In this document: piece by piece, positions 16,997 to 24,970 of the stretch | Layout of the letters: each line of letters opens with the position of its first letter | Numbering within the stretch: position 1 is the first letter of the stretch | NCBI GenBank assembly: GCA_023212695.1 | Contig: JALCCG010000020.1 | Coordinates: 1 to 64,000, forward strand | Direction: 5' to 3' | Source: Sporisorium sorghi | Lineage: Eukaryota > Basidiomycota > Ustilaginomycetes > Ustilaginales > Ustilaginaceae | DNA: 64,000 nt | Notes under the pieces: model-generated | What the model was told of the DNA's origin: nothing | What the model saw: the letters and a program-made list of their open reading frames with translations, nothing else | Databases searched by the model: none | Position numbers and translations under genes: made by a program

Positions 16997-17938
16997 ATGA
17001 TGAGAAAACCGATTTATGTGGAAATCGATATGAAGACGGATATGGATAAACTGTGGTCGTTCACACAGACACCAGAGCTTCACCAGCAGTGGGACTTGCG
17101 ATTTTCGGAGATTCATTATTTGCCTAAAGTTGATGCAGAGACTCAGCGTTTTCTATATAAGACCCGAATTGGATTTGGTCTGGAGGTCACGGGGGCAGGT
17201 GCCACGAAAACGGTGGTGCATCCGAAGTCGGGGCATCGAATCTCGGTGCTGCGATTCGGTTCCGATCAGCGTAATTCCCTGATACGGGAGGGGAGCGGCT
17301 ATTGGAAGTATGCGGACGGTGGACAGGGCATCTTGAAGTTCTCGACCCGGTATGATTACAAGACACGGTTCGGCATGCTGGGAGCCTGGTTTGATCGCTT
17401 GTTGTTTCGGCCATTGTTCGGCGTTGCAACGGCTTGGAGCTTTGATGTTCTGCGGTTATGGGCAGAGAAGGACATTCCGCCGTCGGTTTCGATCCGGAAT
17501 GCCTTGATCCACGCCTTAAGCGTGTTATTGCTGGTCATTCTATGGTGCTACGAGGGGGTGGTGCCGAAGCTGCTGTTTCCGGAAGCCGGAGAGCTTGATT
17601 TGTTGAGACAGTCCGGCTGGGCCGAGGGGGTGGAGGGCATGGTTCTGGTCTTGCTTGGCATCGCGGAGATCGGCGTTGGATTATTAACCTTGCTCTTTCA
17701 CAAGAGTCGGTGGTGGTACAAGCTGGTCATGTTATTGCTCGTTATTTTAATGCTGGGAGCATTAATCACGGAGCCACAGTTGATGAAAGCTCCCTTTAAT
17801 CCGTTGACTCTTAGCGGTTCAATGATAGCTTTATGCTTCACGGCTTCCCTGTCGGCTGCCGATTTGCCAAGCACATATCGCTGTGTGAGAAGACCGGCCT
17901 CCACAGATGGACCCGGCCTAAGGAGTGAACGCATATGA
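16997..17938 (+). CDS. SRPBCC-like plus DoxX-like membrane fusion protein (YndG type)
   Basis: A 313-residue protein in two parts. Residues 1-165 are soluble and look like a START/SRPBCC ligand-binding fold (VEIDMKTDMDKLWSFTQTPELHQQWDLRF). Residues 170-300 hold four hydrophobic helices of the DoxX-like family (GIAEIGVGLLTLLF and following). The same architecture and partner occur in B. subtilis YndG next to YndH. Function unknown; the family suggests lipid or small-molecule handling at the membrane. AGGAG lies 10 bases before ATG 16997, and a second ATG follows at 17000. It overlaps the next gene by 4 bases. Confidence 0.78.
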   Translation: MMRKPIYVEIDMKTDMDKLWSFTQTPELHQQWDLRFSEIHYLPKVDAETQRFLYKTRIGFGLEVTGAGATKTVVHPKSGHRISVLRFGSDQRNSLIREGSGYWKYADGGQGILKFSTRYDYKTRFGMLGAWFDRLLFRPLFGVATAWSFDVLRLWAEKDIPPSVSIRNALIHALSVLLLVILWCYEGVVPKLLFPEAGELDLLRQSGWAEGVEGMVLVLLGIAEIGVGLLTLLFHKSRWWYKLVMLLLVILMLGALITEPQLMKAPFNPLTLSGSMIALCFTASLSAADLPSTYRCVRRPASTDGPGLRSERI

Positions 17939-18612
17939 CCTCGATCTATGAGCAAGCCCTCGGAGCACAATTTCAGAAGCTTCATCCCAAAATCCGGGAA
18001 CGTTTCGGGTTTAACAGCAAGGATAACATCGCTTCGATTGGAGAAGGCATCATGGAAGAGATCTGGCATGCTCCTTGGGCAGTGCTGCCACTATATATCG
18101 GAACGATGCGGCATATCATGTTCCCGAATCGGGGGATGGGGATTCCATTTCGAATCGAGAACTATGCTTATCAGGATGAATGGGGGAGAGAAACGGTGAC
18201 GTGGTGCCGAAGCTTCGATTTTCCAGGCATCCGCAGACGGTTTGATGCTACGATGATTTACAGTTCACAGCGCAGCCGCGTGGTGGATTATCTGGGTAAT
18301 CAGCAGCATCTGGCAGTGGATCTGGCGATTAGCGCAAGCGCTAACGGCGGAATCCGCATTCAATCGAGTGAGCAGAGGTTTTATGAAGGGATCCTGCGGT
18401 TTCGATTCCCCCGGTGGTTGACCGGAACAGCCGACGTGTGCGAATGGTATGAAGAACGGGACGAGTGTTACCGGATATCCGTTCAGGTAAACAATCCGAT
18501 ATTGGGGCCTGTCTTCCGGTATAAGGGAAGTTTTCAGGCCCGGACGATTTCGCTGAACGGGCAGCCTGTTCCGTCCCATGTTAAACCCCTCCGCACGGAG
18601 ATTAGAGAGTAG
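17935..18612 (+). CDS. DUF4166-family protein (YndH type)
   Basis: A 225-residue soluble protein of the DUF4166 family. The conserved start YEQALGAQFQKLHPKIRERF is followed by GEGIMEEIWHAPWAV, IPFRIENYAYQDEWGRETV and, near the end, NPILGPVFRYKGSF. It is translationally coupled to the SRPBCC-DoxX gene. No catalytic motif is evident. The stop codon lies inside the end of the convergent MFS gene, an 11-base overlap of coding ends. Confidence 0.85.
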   Translation: MTSIYEQALGAQFQKLHPKIRERFGFNSKDNIASIGEGIMEEIWHAPWAVLPLYIGTMRHIMFPNRGMGIPFRIENYAYQDEWGRETVTWCRSFDFPGIRRRFDATMIYSSQRSRVVDYLGNQQHLAVDLAISASANGGIRIQSSEQRFYEGILRFRFPRWLTGTADVCEWYEERDECYRISVQVNNPILGPVFRYKGSFQARTISLNGQPVPSHVKPLRTEIRE

Positions 18613-19897
18613 TGGGCGTGCCGGAAGGTAGATTGTTATCTTTTTGTTCGCGGAACATGCGGTAGTACAAAAAGGAAGATACAACATATAAGGTTCCGGT
18701 GATGCAGAATGTGATTGCATATCCCCAGTAGTTACCGTATGTGGTGACTAGTGTGGACTGTACCGGTCCCATGGTTGCCCACCCGAGCATAAAGGCGGTT
18801 TGCGTGACGGAATTGGCGATTCCTCTTCGATGATCCGGCACACGGTCAATCAGAATAGAGGACTGGATCGGATTAGCCGCATTCATGAGCGCTTGCCGGA
18901 ACAGGAATCCAACGGATGCAATGATCAATACGTTGGTAAAGCCGGTTAACAACAGGAATGGCAAGGACAGAACCTGGAACAGCACCACGGCTCTCACCGC
19001 ACCCACGCGATTCACGAGTGTCGGACCGATCAGCATGGAAACGATAGTCATGACTTGTCCAAGTGAAATAAGGATCCCGACAGCCGATAACGACACCGAG
19101 AAGCGATTGGTAAAATACAGATTCAAGTAAGGCACGACGAGTCCGGAGCCCAGTCCAATTAACAGCTGGGCAAGCGCGAACTGTCCGATGATCTTGAAAT
19201 CCCCCAAACCGGAGGTGTTAACGGCAACTCCGGACTGTACGGGTTGATGATCAGGGAGGGGTGTATCCGTTGATTGTGCATCCTCGGCATTCTTGTCTGT
19301 CGTAAACAAGAGCGGGATAAACGCGGCAAAGGTTGCCAGACCGCCTATGAACAGCGCTGTTTTCAAACTGCCGACCTTGTTTATCCCAAATGCCTGCAAG
19401 GCATCCGCCAGGAATCCGCCGCCCATACTCCCGAGCACTTGAGAAGCCAGAACTAGCGAGGCGTGGATGCTGAAGATGCGCATGCGAGCGGATTTCGCTG
19501 TATTTTCCGCCAAAAAGGGGATGGCCAGCACCTGAAAAAAAGATGCAAACAGGCCTGTATATATCGCGAGCCCAAGCAAGCTGAACTCGCTCTCCAGAAA
19601 CGAGCGGGCGATAAGCCCTGCCCCGCTTAACAGTGCACCAAGGACAAGAATGCGTTTCCGGCTGCCGCGGTCTCCGATCAGACCGATCGGGATGAACATT
19701 AATGCTGTGGCAAGGGACTGAATACTGACCACTGTTCCATTCATGGAATCATTATACCCAAGGCTTTGTATGTATAAATTGTAGAGCACACTGAACATGC
19801 CGGTACCGATCTGATACAGCACGTTAGCTAGAAAAAACAGCTTAATATTGCGCGGCCAAGATCGCATTTCTTTTGCCGACTGGTGTATTAACCCCAT
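18602..19897 (-). CDS. MFS transporter, drug-exporter-like
   Basis: A 431-residue, twelve-helix major facilitator. The loop 2-3 motif is IGLIGDRGSRKRILV, with the expected D-R-x-S-R-K/R. A charged central loop with several Asp residues (about 190-210) separates the two six-helix halves. MQALMNAANPIQSS and RRGIANSVTQTAFMLG in the second half are typical of YfkF/YfiS-like exporters. GGGGGT before the start on the minus strand. Substrate unknown. Confidence 0.85.
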   Translation of the reverse strand: MGLIHQSAKEMRSWPRNIKLFFLANVLYQIGTGMFSVLYNLYIQSLGYNDSMNGTVVSIQSLATALMFIPIGLIGDRGSRKRILVLGALLSGAGLIARSFLESEFSLLGLAIYTGLFASFFQVLAIPFLAENTAKSARMRIFSIHASLVLASQVLGSMGGGFLADALQAFGINKVGSLKTALFIGGLATFAAFIPLLFTTDKNAEDAQSTDTPLPDHQPVQSGVAVNTSGLGDFKIIGQFALAQLLIGLGSGLVVPYLNLYFTNRFSVSLSAVGILISLGQVMTIVSMLIGPTLVNRVGAVRAVVLFQVLSLPFLLLTGFTNVLIIASVGFLFRQALMNAANPIQSSILIDRVPDHRRGIANSVTQTAFMLGWATMGPVQSTLVTTYGNYWGYAITFCITGTLYVVSSFLYYRMFREQKDNNLPSGTPTTL

Positions 19898-19975
19898 GAT
19901 GATACCCCCTAAATTTTACAGCAGCAACCTCTCTATTCTAGCAGGTTCGAATCATGGGAGGAAGATTTATTATAG

Positions 19976-20008
19976 AGGGATTCCCTTTCTTATGAAGGGA
20001 GGATCCCT
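19976..20008. repeat. Two-part inverted repeat in a divergent intergenic region
   Basis: AGGGAT-T-CCCTT pairs with AAGGG-AGG-ATCCCT around a 7-base loop. It lies between the divergent MFS and small secreted protein genes. There is no T run, so it is more likely an operator or mRNA hairpin than a terminator. Confidence 0.4.
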
Positions 20009-20071
20009 GCTGTTCATCCCCCCGTTTGGGATCGGATTTAGGAAATGGATGAATTATTTATCGTTTATCTA

Positions 20072-20100
20072 TTTACATAAAATTACAACTAAGCTATTAT
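20072..20100 (+). promoter_or_regulatory. Putative SigA-type promoter for the secreted protein
   Basis: TTTACA (20072-20077), 17-base spacer, TATTAT (20095-20100), 36-45 bases before the candidate starts. Confidence 0.5.
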
Positions 20101-20135
20101 ATACATGCTTGTTATAAAAAAAGGGAAGAGGTGTT

Positions 20136-20591
20136 GTGTTACAGATGAAATTTAAAAAAATCGCATGCAGTATCCTGCTCGTGTTTCTGGTCAGCTCTTT
20201 TTCCACCGTTTTTGCGAGTGAAGAAACAGATTCCCCGACGTCATCTCCGGCTTCGATTTCTTTGGTTTCGGTTTCCGAATTGGCGTCAGTACCTGGGCAA
20301 TGGGATTATATTGGTTCCTCTACGTTCACTTCTTCAAGCGCCATTGCTTACTCCACGGGTGGAGATTTTGCGTTTTGCCTATACTCCGGTCCAACGGCAG
20401 TGTACGAATTATGGGAGGATGATCCGGGGAACAATAATAATGATTATGTAGGAAAAGCTGAATTATCTAAAAATCAATGCGGAATTGTTCGAGGAATCGG
20501 CAGCTTTGTAGACGGGGATAACAAAAGAGCAGAATTTTACGTGAAGAAGATAGGTGCCGGTGGATCGGCAAGGATTGATTTCTGGGATTGA
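20136..20591 (+). CDS. Secreted protein of unknown function
   Basis: About 148-151 residues with a clear signal peptide (FKKIACSILLVFLVSSFSTVFA). The mature part starts with a Ser/Thr/Pro-rich linker and continues with a beta-rich domain containing a Cys pair (DFAFCLYSG and KNQCGIVRG) and GSFVDGDNKRAEFYVKK. I recognise no family. Start is GTG 20136 or ATG 20145, both near GGGAAGAGG. A very strong hairpin follows. Confidence 0.65.
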   Translation: MLQMKFKKIACSILLVFLVSSFSTVFASEETDSPTSSPASISLVSVSELASVPGQWDYIGSSTFTSSSAIAYSTGGDFAFCLYSGPTAVYELWEDDPGNNNNDYVGKAELSKNQCGIVRGIGSFVDGDNKRAEFYVKKIGAGGSARIDFWD

Positions 20592-20677
20592 TTTTGATAA
20601 AAGCATGGTCAGCCTGGTTTTAGTATGATCCAGCTATCATCCGTCGTATTTTGTGCAGTTTATCCTATTATAAAAGA

Positions 20678-20726
20678 CAGGTCACATTCTGGTATTCCTA
20701 TACCAGGATGTGACCTGTTTGTTTAT
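20678..20726 (+). terminator. Strong terminator
   Basis: An 18-base arm, CAGGTCACATTCTGGTAT, pairs with ATACCAGGATGTGACCTG with one mismatch, followed by TTTGTTTAT. Confidence 0.85.
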
Positions 20727-20758
20727 GCTGATTGGATGAATGGTTAATTAGGTTGGCA

Positions 20759-20787
20759 TTGACAAATCATAGACAAAATAATAATAT
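20759..20787 (+). promoter_or_regulatory. Putative promoter for the DUF2087 gene
   Basis: A consensus TTGACA (20759-20764), 17-base spacer, TAATAT (20782-20787), 25 bases before the start. Confidence 0.55.
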
Positions 20788-20811
20788 GTCTATATAAATA
20801 ACTTTGGGAAA

Positions 20812-21579
20812 GTGGTGTCCCTATTGGATCTCAGTGAACGTTTCTGGAATGCTTCCATAGATGAACTCAAGGAAGGCTATGTGGAGGAAGGACCGGTATG
20901 GGTATGTCTCTTGTGCGGCAAGACGTTGGAAAAAGGGATCATCTACCCGGATCATGACGTGTTATACGAAGCCAAGCGTTACATGACTGTTCATATTCAG
21001 CGCGAGCATGGGTCGGTGTTTCAATATCTGTCGGGCCTCGATAAGAAACTGACAGGACTGACGGAGCATCAGAACCGACTGCTGCAGCTGTTCTATGAAG
21101 GAATGAATGATAAAGAAGTTCAGCAGGCGCTGGGCATAGGCAGTGCATCGACCATACGAAATCATCGGTTTGCCTTGAAGGAGAAGGAACGGCAGTCCAA
21201 GGTTCTGCTGACATTAATGGAACTGCTGAAGGAGAAGGATCGTCATGCGCCTTCCATGGTGGAAATACCCAAGCAAGCCAAGATGGTGGATGAGCGTTAC
21301 AACGTTACGGAAGAGGAGCGTCAATCCATTCTGGCCAAGGTGTTTCCCGAAGGGACCGAGGCTCCGCTGAAGACGTTTAAGCTCAAAGAGAAGCAGAAGT
21401 ACGTTGTATTGCGGGAAATAGCTGCCCGTTTCAAACCCGGGGTCATGTACTCCGAAAATGAAATCAACGATATGATCGGACGGGACAATCCGGATTACGT
21501 GACGATCCGCCGATATCTGATTGAATACGGTTTTTTGGATCGCAGGGATGATGGAAGCCAGTATTGGTTAACGACCTAG
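20812..21579 (+). CDS. DUF2087 domain transcriptional-regulator-like protein
   Basis: A 255-residue protein. The N-terminal part has a CxxC pair (WVCLLCGKTLEKGIIYP) and a His pair that may bind zinc. A LuxR-like HTH follows (LTEHQNRLLQLFYEGMNDKE, then STIRNHRFALKEKERQ). The C-terminal about 80 residues match DUF2087 (LKEKQKYVVLREIAARF and IRRYLIEYGFLDRRDDGS). DUF2087 proteins are poorly studied, and the HTH suggests DNA binding. Start GTG 20812 or 20815, or TTG 20824. The GIY-YIG gene follows after 30 bases and is probably cotranscribed. Confidence 0.78.
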   Translation: MVSLLDLSERFWNASIDELKEGYVEEGPVWVCLLCGKTLEKGIIYPDHDVLYEAKRYMTVHIQREHGSVFQYLSGLDKKLTGLTEHQNRLLQLFYEGMNDKEVQQALGIGSASTIRNHRFALKEKERQSKVLLTLMELLKEKDRHAPSMVEIPKQAKMVDERYNVTEEERQSILAKVFPEGTEAPLKTFKLKEKQKYVVLREIAARFKPGVMYSENEINDMIGRDNPDYVTIRRYLIEYGFLDRRDDGSQYWLTT

Positions 21580-21609
21580 ACGGCAGTATAGAAGGAGGAT
21601 GTAACGACA

Positions 21610-21963
21610 ATGAGCCGCAGACAGGAATTAAATCAAATCTACAAGGAAATCAAGATTGAAGCAGGTGTATATCAGATTCGAAATACAAAGAACGGCAAAA
21701 TATGGGTTGCCGGAACGAATAATCTGAAGACCATCAACGGCAAGCGTTTTGAGCTGCAGATGGGAACGAGTTACAACAAGCAGCTTCAGCAGGAATGGAA
21801 AGAGTATGGGGATGACGCTTTTGTCTTTGAGATTCTGGAGACGATTGAACCGAAGCAGGACCCGTTCTATGATCTGAAGGATGCGGTCAGCAAACGGGAG
21901 GCCTATTGGATCGAAAGACTGGAACCTTTTGGCGAAAAGGGATATAACGTGGTAAAAAAATAA
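21610..21963 (+). CDS. GIY-YIG-like nuclease-family protein
   Basis: A 117-residue protein. GVYQIRNTKNGKIWVAGTNN corresponds to the GIY...YIG strands (here VYQ and WVA), and RELEIL-like DAFVFEILE plus a Glu in KREAYWIERLEPFGEKGYNVV fit the C-terminal part of the fold. Similar Bacillales proteins are annotated GIY-YIG nucleases. The catalytic Tyr/Arg set is degenerate, so it may be a non-catalytic nucleic-acid binder. GAAGGAGG before the ATG. Confidence 0.72.
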   Translation: MSRRQELNQIYKEIKIEAGVYQIRNTKNGKIWVAGTNNLKTINGKRFELQMGTSYNKQLQQEWKEYGDDAFVFEILETIEPKQDPFYDLKDAVSKREAYWIERLEPFGEKGYNVVKK

Positions 21964-22100
21964 GGCTTTTCTGTGGCAGTTTTCTGAGTGGGAAAGATAT
22001 CATATGCCTTCCATTTGCATATCGTAGCAAGGGTGGGATATGATTAATTCAGCGGCTTAAATCGCTTCCTTTCCTACTTTTTACTACATGAAAGCGAGAC

Positions 22101-22961
22101 GTGAACACTATAATGAGATCCATAGCATGGGTGACCGACAGCACGAGCACAATCGATCCTGCATTCGCCAAAGACAATCATATTTATATTGTACCTTTGA
22201 GGTTGATTCTTGGACAGGATGCATACCGTGAAGGTATAGACATTTCGGCTGAAGCCTTTTATGAGAAGATGAAGGATGAACCGAAAGTCAGCAGCTCGCA
22301 ACCTCCTATCGGAGAATTCATAGAATTATATGAAGCTCTGAAAGTAAAGTACGATGATATTATTGCAATTCACTGTTCATCCGAGCTCAGCGGAACGTTG
22401 AATTCATCGATGCAGGCGGCAGAGATTGCTGAGGTCCCCGTGATTGGCATTGATTCTCAAGCGGGAGCGTATCCGGTACGTGAAATGATTATATCCGGGA
22501 TTCACTGGCATCGGCAGGGTGATACCGTGCAAGTCATAAAAGAGAAAATCCAGTCCATGGTGCAGAACATGTCCTTCTACCTCATTCCCGCAAGCCTGCA
22601 TCGGCTTCATAGCAGTGGTCGGGTGTCCGGGACACAGCTGCTTCTGAGCAATCTGCTCCGCATTCATCTGCTGCTGCGTTTTGATGAGGGCAAAGTCATT
22701 GTGGAAGAGAAGATTCGGACCTTCAAGAAAGCCAAGCAGAGAATGCTGGACCTCATGAAATTGGATATCGAGAAAATTAAGAAGGTGTGTATCATGCACG
22801 CAAACAACGTTACGGAGGCTGAAGAGATCCAAAAGGAAATCAGCGGGGCGCACCCTGCCCTGAAGACCGAAATCATGACCTTTATTCCTGTTGCGGGTAT
22901 CCACGCAGGTGAAGGCACGATTGCGATGGCGTGGATTAAACATCACCCCGCCTATTCATAG
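22101..22961 (+). CDS. DegV-family fatty-acid-binding protein
   Basis: A 286-residue DegV-fold protein. The N-terminal strand IAWVTDSTSTIDP is followed by VVPL-like IYIVPLRLI and the conserved SSSQPPIGEF, CSSELSGTLNSS and VIGIDSQAG motifs. HRLHSSGRVSGTQ corresponds to the L-x-x-L-x-x-x-G-R segment. The family (FakB relatives) binds fatty acids and presents them to the kinase FakA; no fakA is nearby. GTG 22101 or ATG 22113 could be the start. A terminator follows. Confidence 0.85.
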   Translation: MNTIMRSIAWVTDSTSTIDPAFAKDNHIYIVPLRLILGQDAYREGIDISAEAFYEKMKDEPKVSSSQPPIGEFIELYEALKVKYDDIIAIHCSSELSGTLNSSMQAAEIAEVPVIGIDSQAGAYPVREMIISGIHWHRQGDTVQVIKEKIQSMVQNMSFYLIPASLHRLHSSGRVSGTQLLLSNLLRIHLLLRFDEGKVIVEEKIRTFKKAKQRMLDLMKLDIEKIKKVCIMHANNVTEAEEIQKEISGAHPALKTEIMTFIPVAGIHAGEGTIAMAWIKHHPAYS

Positions 22962-22977
22962 TTACGCTAAAGATCCT

Positions 22978-23005
22978 GCCTGCAGATTTCGGTCTGCAGG
23001 CTTTT
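22978..23005 (+). terminator. Terminator after the DegV gene
   Basis: GCCTGCAGA / TCTGCAGGC, perfect 9-bp arms with a 6-base loop, then TTTT. Confidence 0.85.
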
Positions 23006-23080
23006 GTATCCGATTCTAATCGATGGTTGATGGTTGTATATGTATTAGGGAATCATAACACCGGAAAGGAATGAGGAGCA

Positions 23081-23236
23081 ATGAAGGTGATCATCACGCA
23101 AGCTGAGGCCATGCAAAAGAATATATGGGATGAAATTATGCTGATGTTCGGGCGAACGGATGAGGATGAAGTGTGGGAGTCGGAGCAATTTATATTAACG
23201 GAAGAGCAAGCCCGCAAGCTGGGACTGCTCCGATAG
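23081..23236 (+). CDS. Small acidic protein, 51 residues, unknown function
   Basis: A short ORF from ATG 23081 to TAG 23236. It starts MKVIITQAEAMQKN, has an acidic middle (GRTDEDEVWESEQF) and ends ILTEEQARKLGLLR. ATGAGGAGCA places a good ribosome site before the ATG. Codon use looks like the neighbours, and the T/A/G start and spacing look genuine. The C-terminal T-E-E-Q-A-x-x-L-G-L-x helix resembles small uncharacterised Paenibacillus proteins. No function assigned. Confidence 0.65.
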   Translation: MKVIITQAEAMQKNIWDEIMLMFGRTDEDEVWESEQFILTEEQARKLGLLR

Positions 23237-23387
23237 GCAGTCAACGGGTCGCAGCCAATGCGGCTCTTTTCTTCTTCATGAGGCTAAACGCCTGTCTGTG
23301 ATTCAGGCTAAGAGGAAATCATGTTAAGATGGAAGGACTCTGCTTATCGGAGCACGAATATAGTTAGTGAGCATAAGGAAGGTGAAG

Positions 23388-24716
23388 ATGTTGAAGCGTA
23401 TCACAAAATGGATGTATTTCGGGATGCTGATGGTCATCTTGATTGTAGCTCTGGCAGGTTGTCAAGGCGGATCAGAGACGGGAGGCCCTGCGAACAACGG
23501 GCAAGGAGCTTCACCATCGGAGCAGGGACAGGAATCTCAGAACCTGCCACCGGATGAAGGGGATCGGCCATCTTCGCCAGAAGAAGACGAGGGAGGGAAG
23601 CCCCCCGCGAACGCTCCTCAGAATGCGGTAGACAAGCTGATGTCTACGATGACAGTGAAGGAGAAGATAGGCCAGTTGGTTCTTGTCGGGATCGAGGGGA
23701 CCACCCCGGACGATACTTCACGTAAATTGCTGAAGGAATATCATGTGGGCGGGTTTATTTTTTTCAAGGATAATATCGAGAGCACCGAGCAGTCGGTACA
23801 GCTGTTGAATGATTTGAAAAAAGCGAATGCAGCCAATCCAGTGCCATTATGGCTCAGCATAGATGAAGAGGGCGGACGGGTTACCCGTTTCCCGGATGAA
23901 TACGTGAAGCTGCCGTCGAGCGGCGAAGTGGGAAGCCGTCAAGATCTGGAATTAACCAAGAATGTGGGCGGTCTTATCGCGCGGAAGGTATCGGGACTTG
24001 GACTTAATATGGTATATGCCCCGGTACTGGATATTGACAGCAATCCGAACAATCCGGTGATCGGCGATCGCTCTTTTGGAACAACAGCTGACGAAGTTAG
24101 CTCGCAAGGAATAGCCTCCATGAAAGGCATTCAGGCGAAGGGAGTTGTGCCCGTTGTGAAGCACTTCCCTGGACACGGTGATACTTCGGTTGATTCCCAT
24201 CTCGGTTTGCCTGTCGTTGAGCATAATCTGAAACGCCTGCATGAGCTGGAGCTGGTTCCGTTCCAACAAGCGATTGATGATGGAGCCGATGTTGTGATGG
24301 TTGCCCATCTGCTGATGAAGAGCATTGATCCTGATACGCCGTCCTCTTACTCCAAGCCGGTCATAACCGATTTGCTGCGAGAAGAGATGGGGTTTGATGG
24401 CGTGGTCATAACGGACGATATGACGATGGGGGCCGTTTCCGGTAATACGGACGTAGGAGAGGCTTCCGTACAGTCCATTCTTGCGGGAAGCAACATCGTT
24501 CTGATCGGTCATGAGTATGCGCTGGAGGAAGCTGTTATCCAAGCACTGACCGAAGCGGTTGACAGCGGTGTGATATCTGAGGAACTGCTGAACGACCGCG
24601 TAAGGACAACGCTCGAATTGAAGGATAAGTATCGGTTAAGTGACGAGCCGGTCAAGGTCCCGGATGTAAAACAGCTGAATGCGGATACGAAAGCAGTAAT
24701 AGATCAGATGAAGTAA
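23388..24716 (+). CDS. nagZ: Beta-N-acetylhexosaminidase lipoprotein (GH3)
   Basis: Releases terminal N-acetylglucosamine from muropeptides or chito-oligosaccharides at the outer membrane face. The 442-residue protein begins with a lipobox (ALAGC), then a Gly/Pro/Glu-rich linker of about 60 residues. The GH3 barrel has GGFIFFKDN, SIDEEGGRVTR and the hallmark KHFPGHGDTSVDSH with H263, which supplies the unusual His-Asp catalytic pair of NagZ enzymes. The nucleophile is D343 in VITDDMTMGA. It ends after the barrel, without the C-terminal domain of B. subtilis NagZ. ATG 23388 is preferred over GTG 23367 because AAGGAAGGTGA precedes it. Confidence 0.92.
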   Translation: MLKRITKWMYFGMLMVILIVALAGCQGGSETGGPANNGQGASPSEQGQESQNLPPDEGDRPSSPEEDEGGKPPANAPQNAVDKLMSTMTVKEKIGQLVLVGIEGTTPDDTSRKLLKEYHVGGFIFFKDNIESTEQSVQLLNDLKKANAANPVPLWLSIDEEGGRVTRFPDEYVKLPSSGEVGSRQDLELTKNVGGLIARKVSGLGLNMVYAPVLDIDSNPNNPVIGDRSFGTTADEVSSQGIASMKGIQAKGVVPVVKHFPGHGDTSVDSHLGLPVVEHNLKRLHELELVPFQQAIDDGADVVMVAHLLMKSIDPDTPSSYSKPVITDLLREEMGFDGVVITDDMTMGAVSGNTDVGEASVQSILAGSNIVLIGHEYALEEAVIQALTEAVDSGVISEELLNDRVRTTLELKDKYRLSDEPVKVPDVKQLNADTKAVIDQMK

Positions 24717-24802
24717 ACGTAGCATATGTAATGAACAAGGAGTTACTCTGCTTAAGAGCCGGAATACCCTTGGCAGCCATGATCTACTGCAGGAAATAAC
24801 AA

Positions 24803-24828
24803 ACCCGATCTCGAATTCGAGATCGGGT
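24803..24828. repeat. Perfect 26-bp palindrome
   Basis: Reading outward from the central EcoRI-like GAATTC, both arms match for 13 bases (ACCCGATCTCGAA and its complement). It lies 86 bases after nagZ and 26 bases before the -35 of the sigma factor promoter. No T run follows on the plus strand; on the minus strand GGGTTTGTTATTT follows. The inner ATCTCGAATTCGAGAT resembles the published MhqR box of B. subtilis, as I remember it. Confidence 0.6.
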
Positions 24829-24853
24829 GAACTGGACTAGAATATATTAGAAG

Positions 24854-24882
24854 TTGATATAGTGTAAGAAATATGCTAGAAT
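24854..24882 (+). promoter_or_regulatory. Putative SigA-type promoter for the sigma factor gene
   Basis: TTGATA (24854-24859), 17-base spacer, TAGAAT (24877-24882). In the 5' leader, ATGCTA-GAT-TAGCAT (24923-24937) forms a small inverted repeat. Confidence 0.6.
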
Positions 24883-24970
24883 GAAGGATAAATAACTATT
24901 GGCTTAATGTCATAATGATCTAATGCTAGATTAGCATGAAAATATGGGATTGTCAACAGGGGGGCATAAA

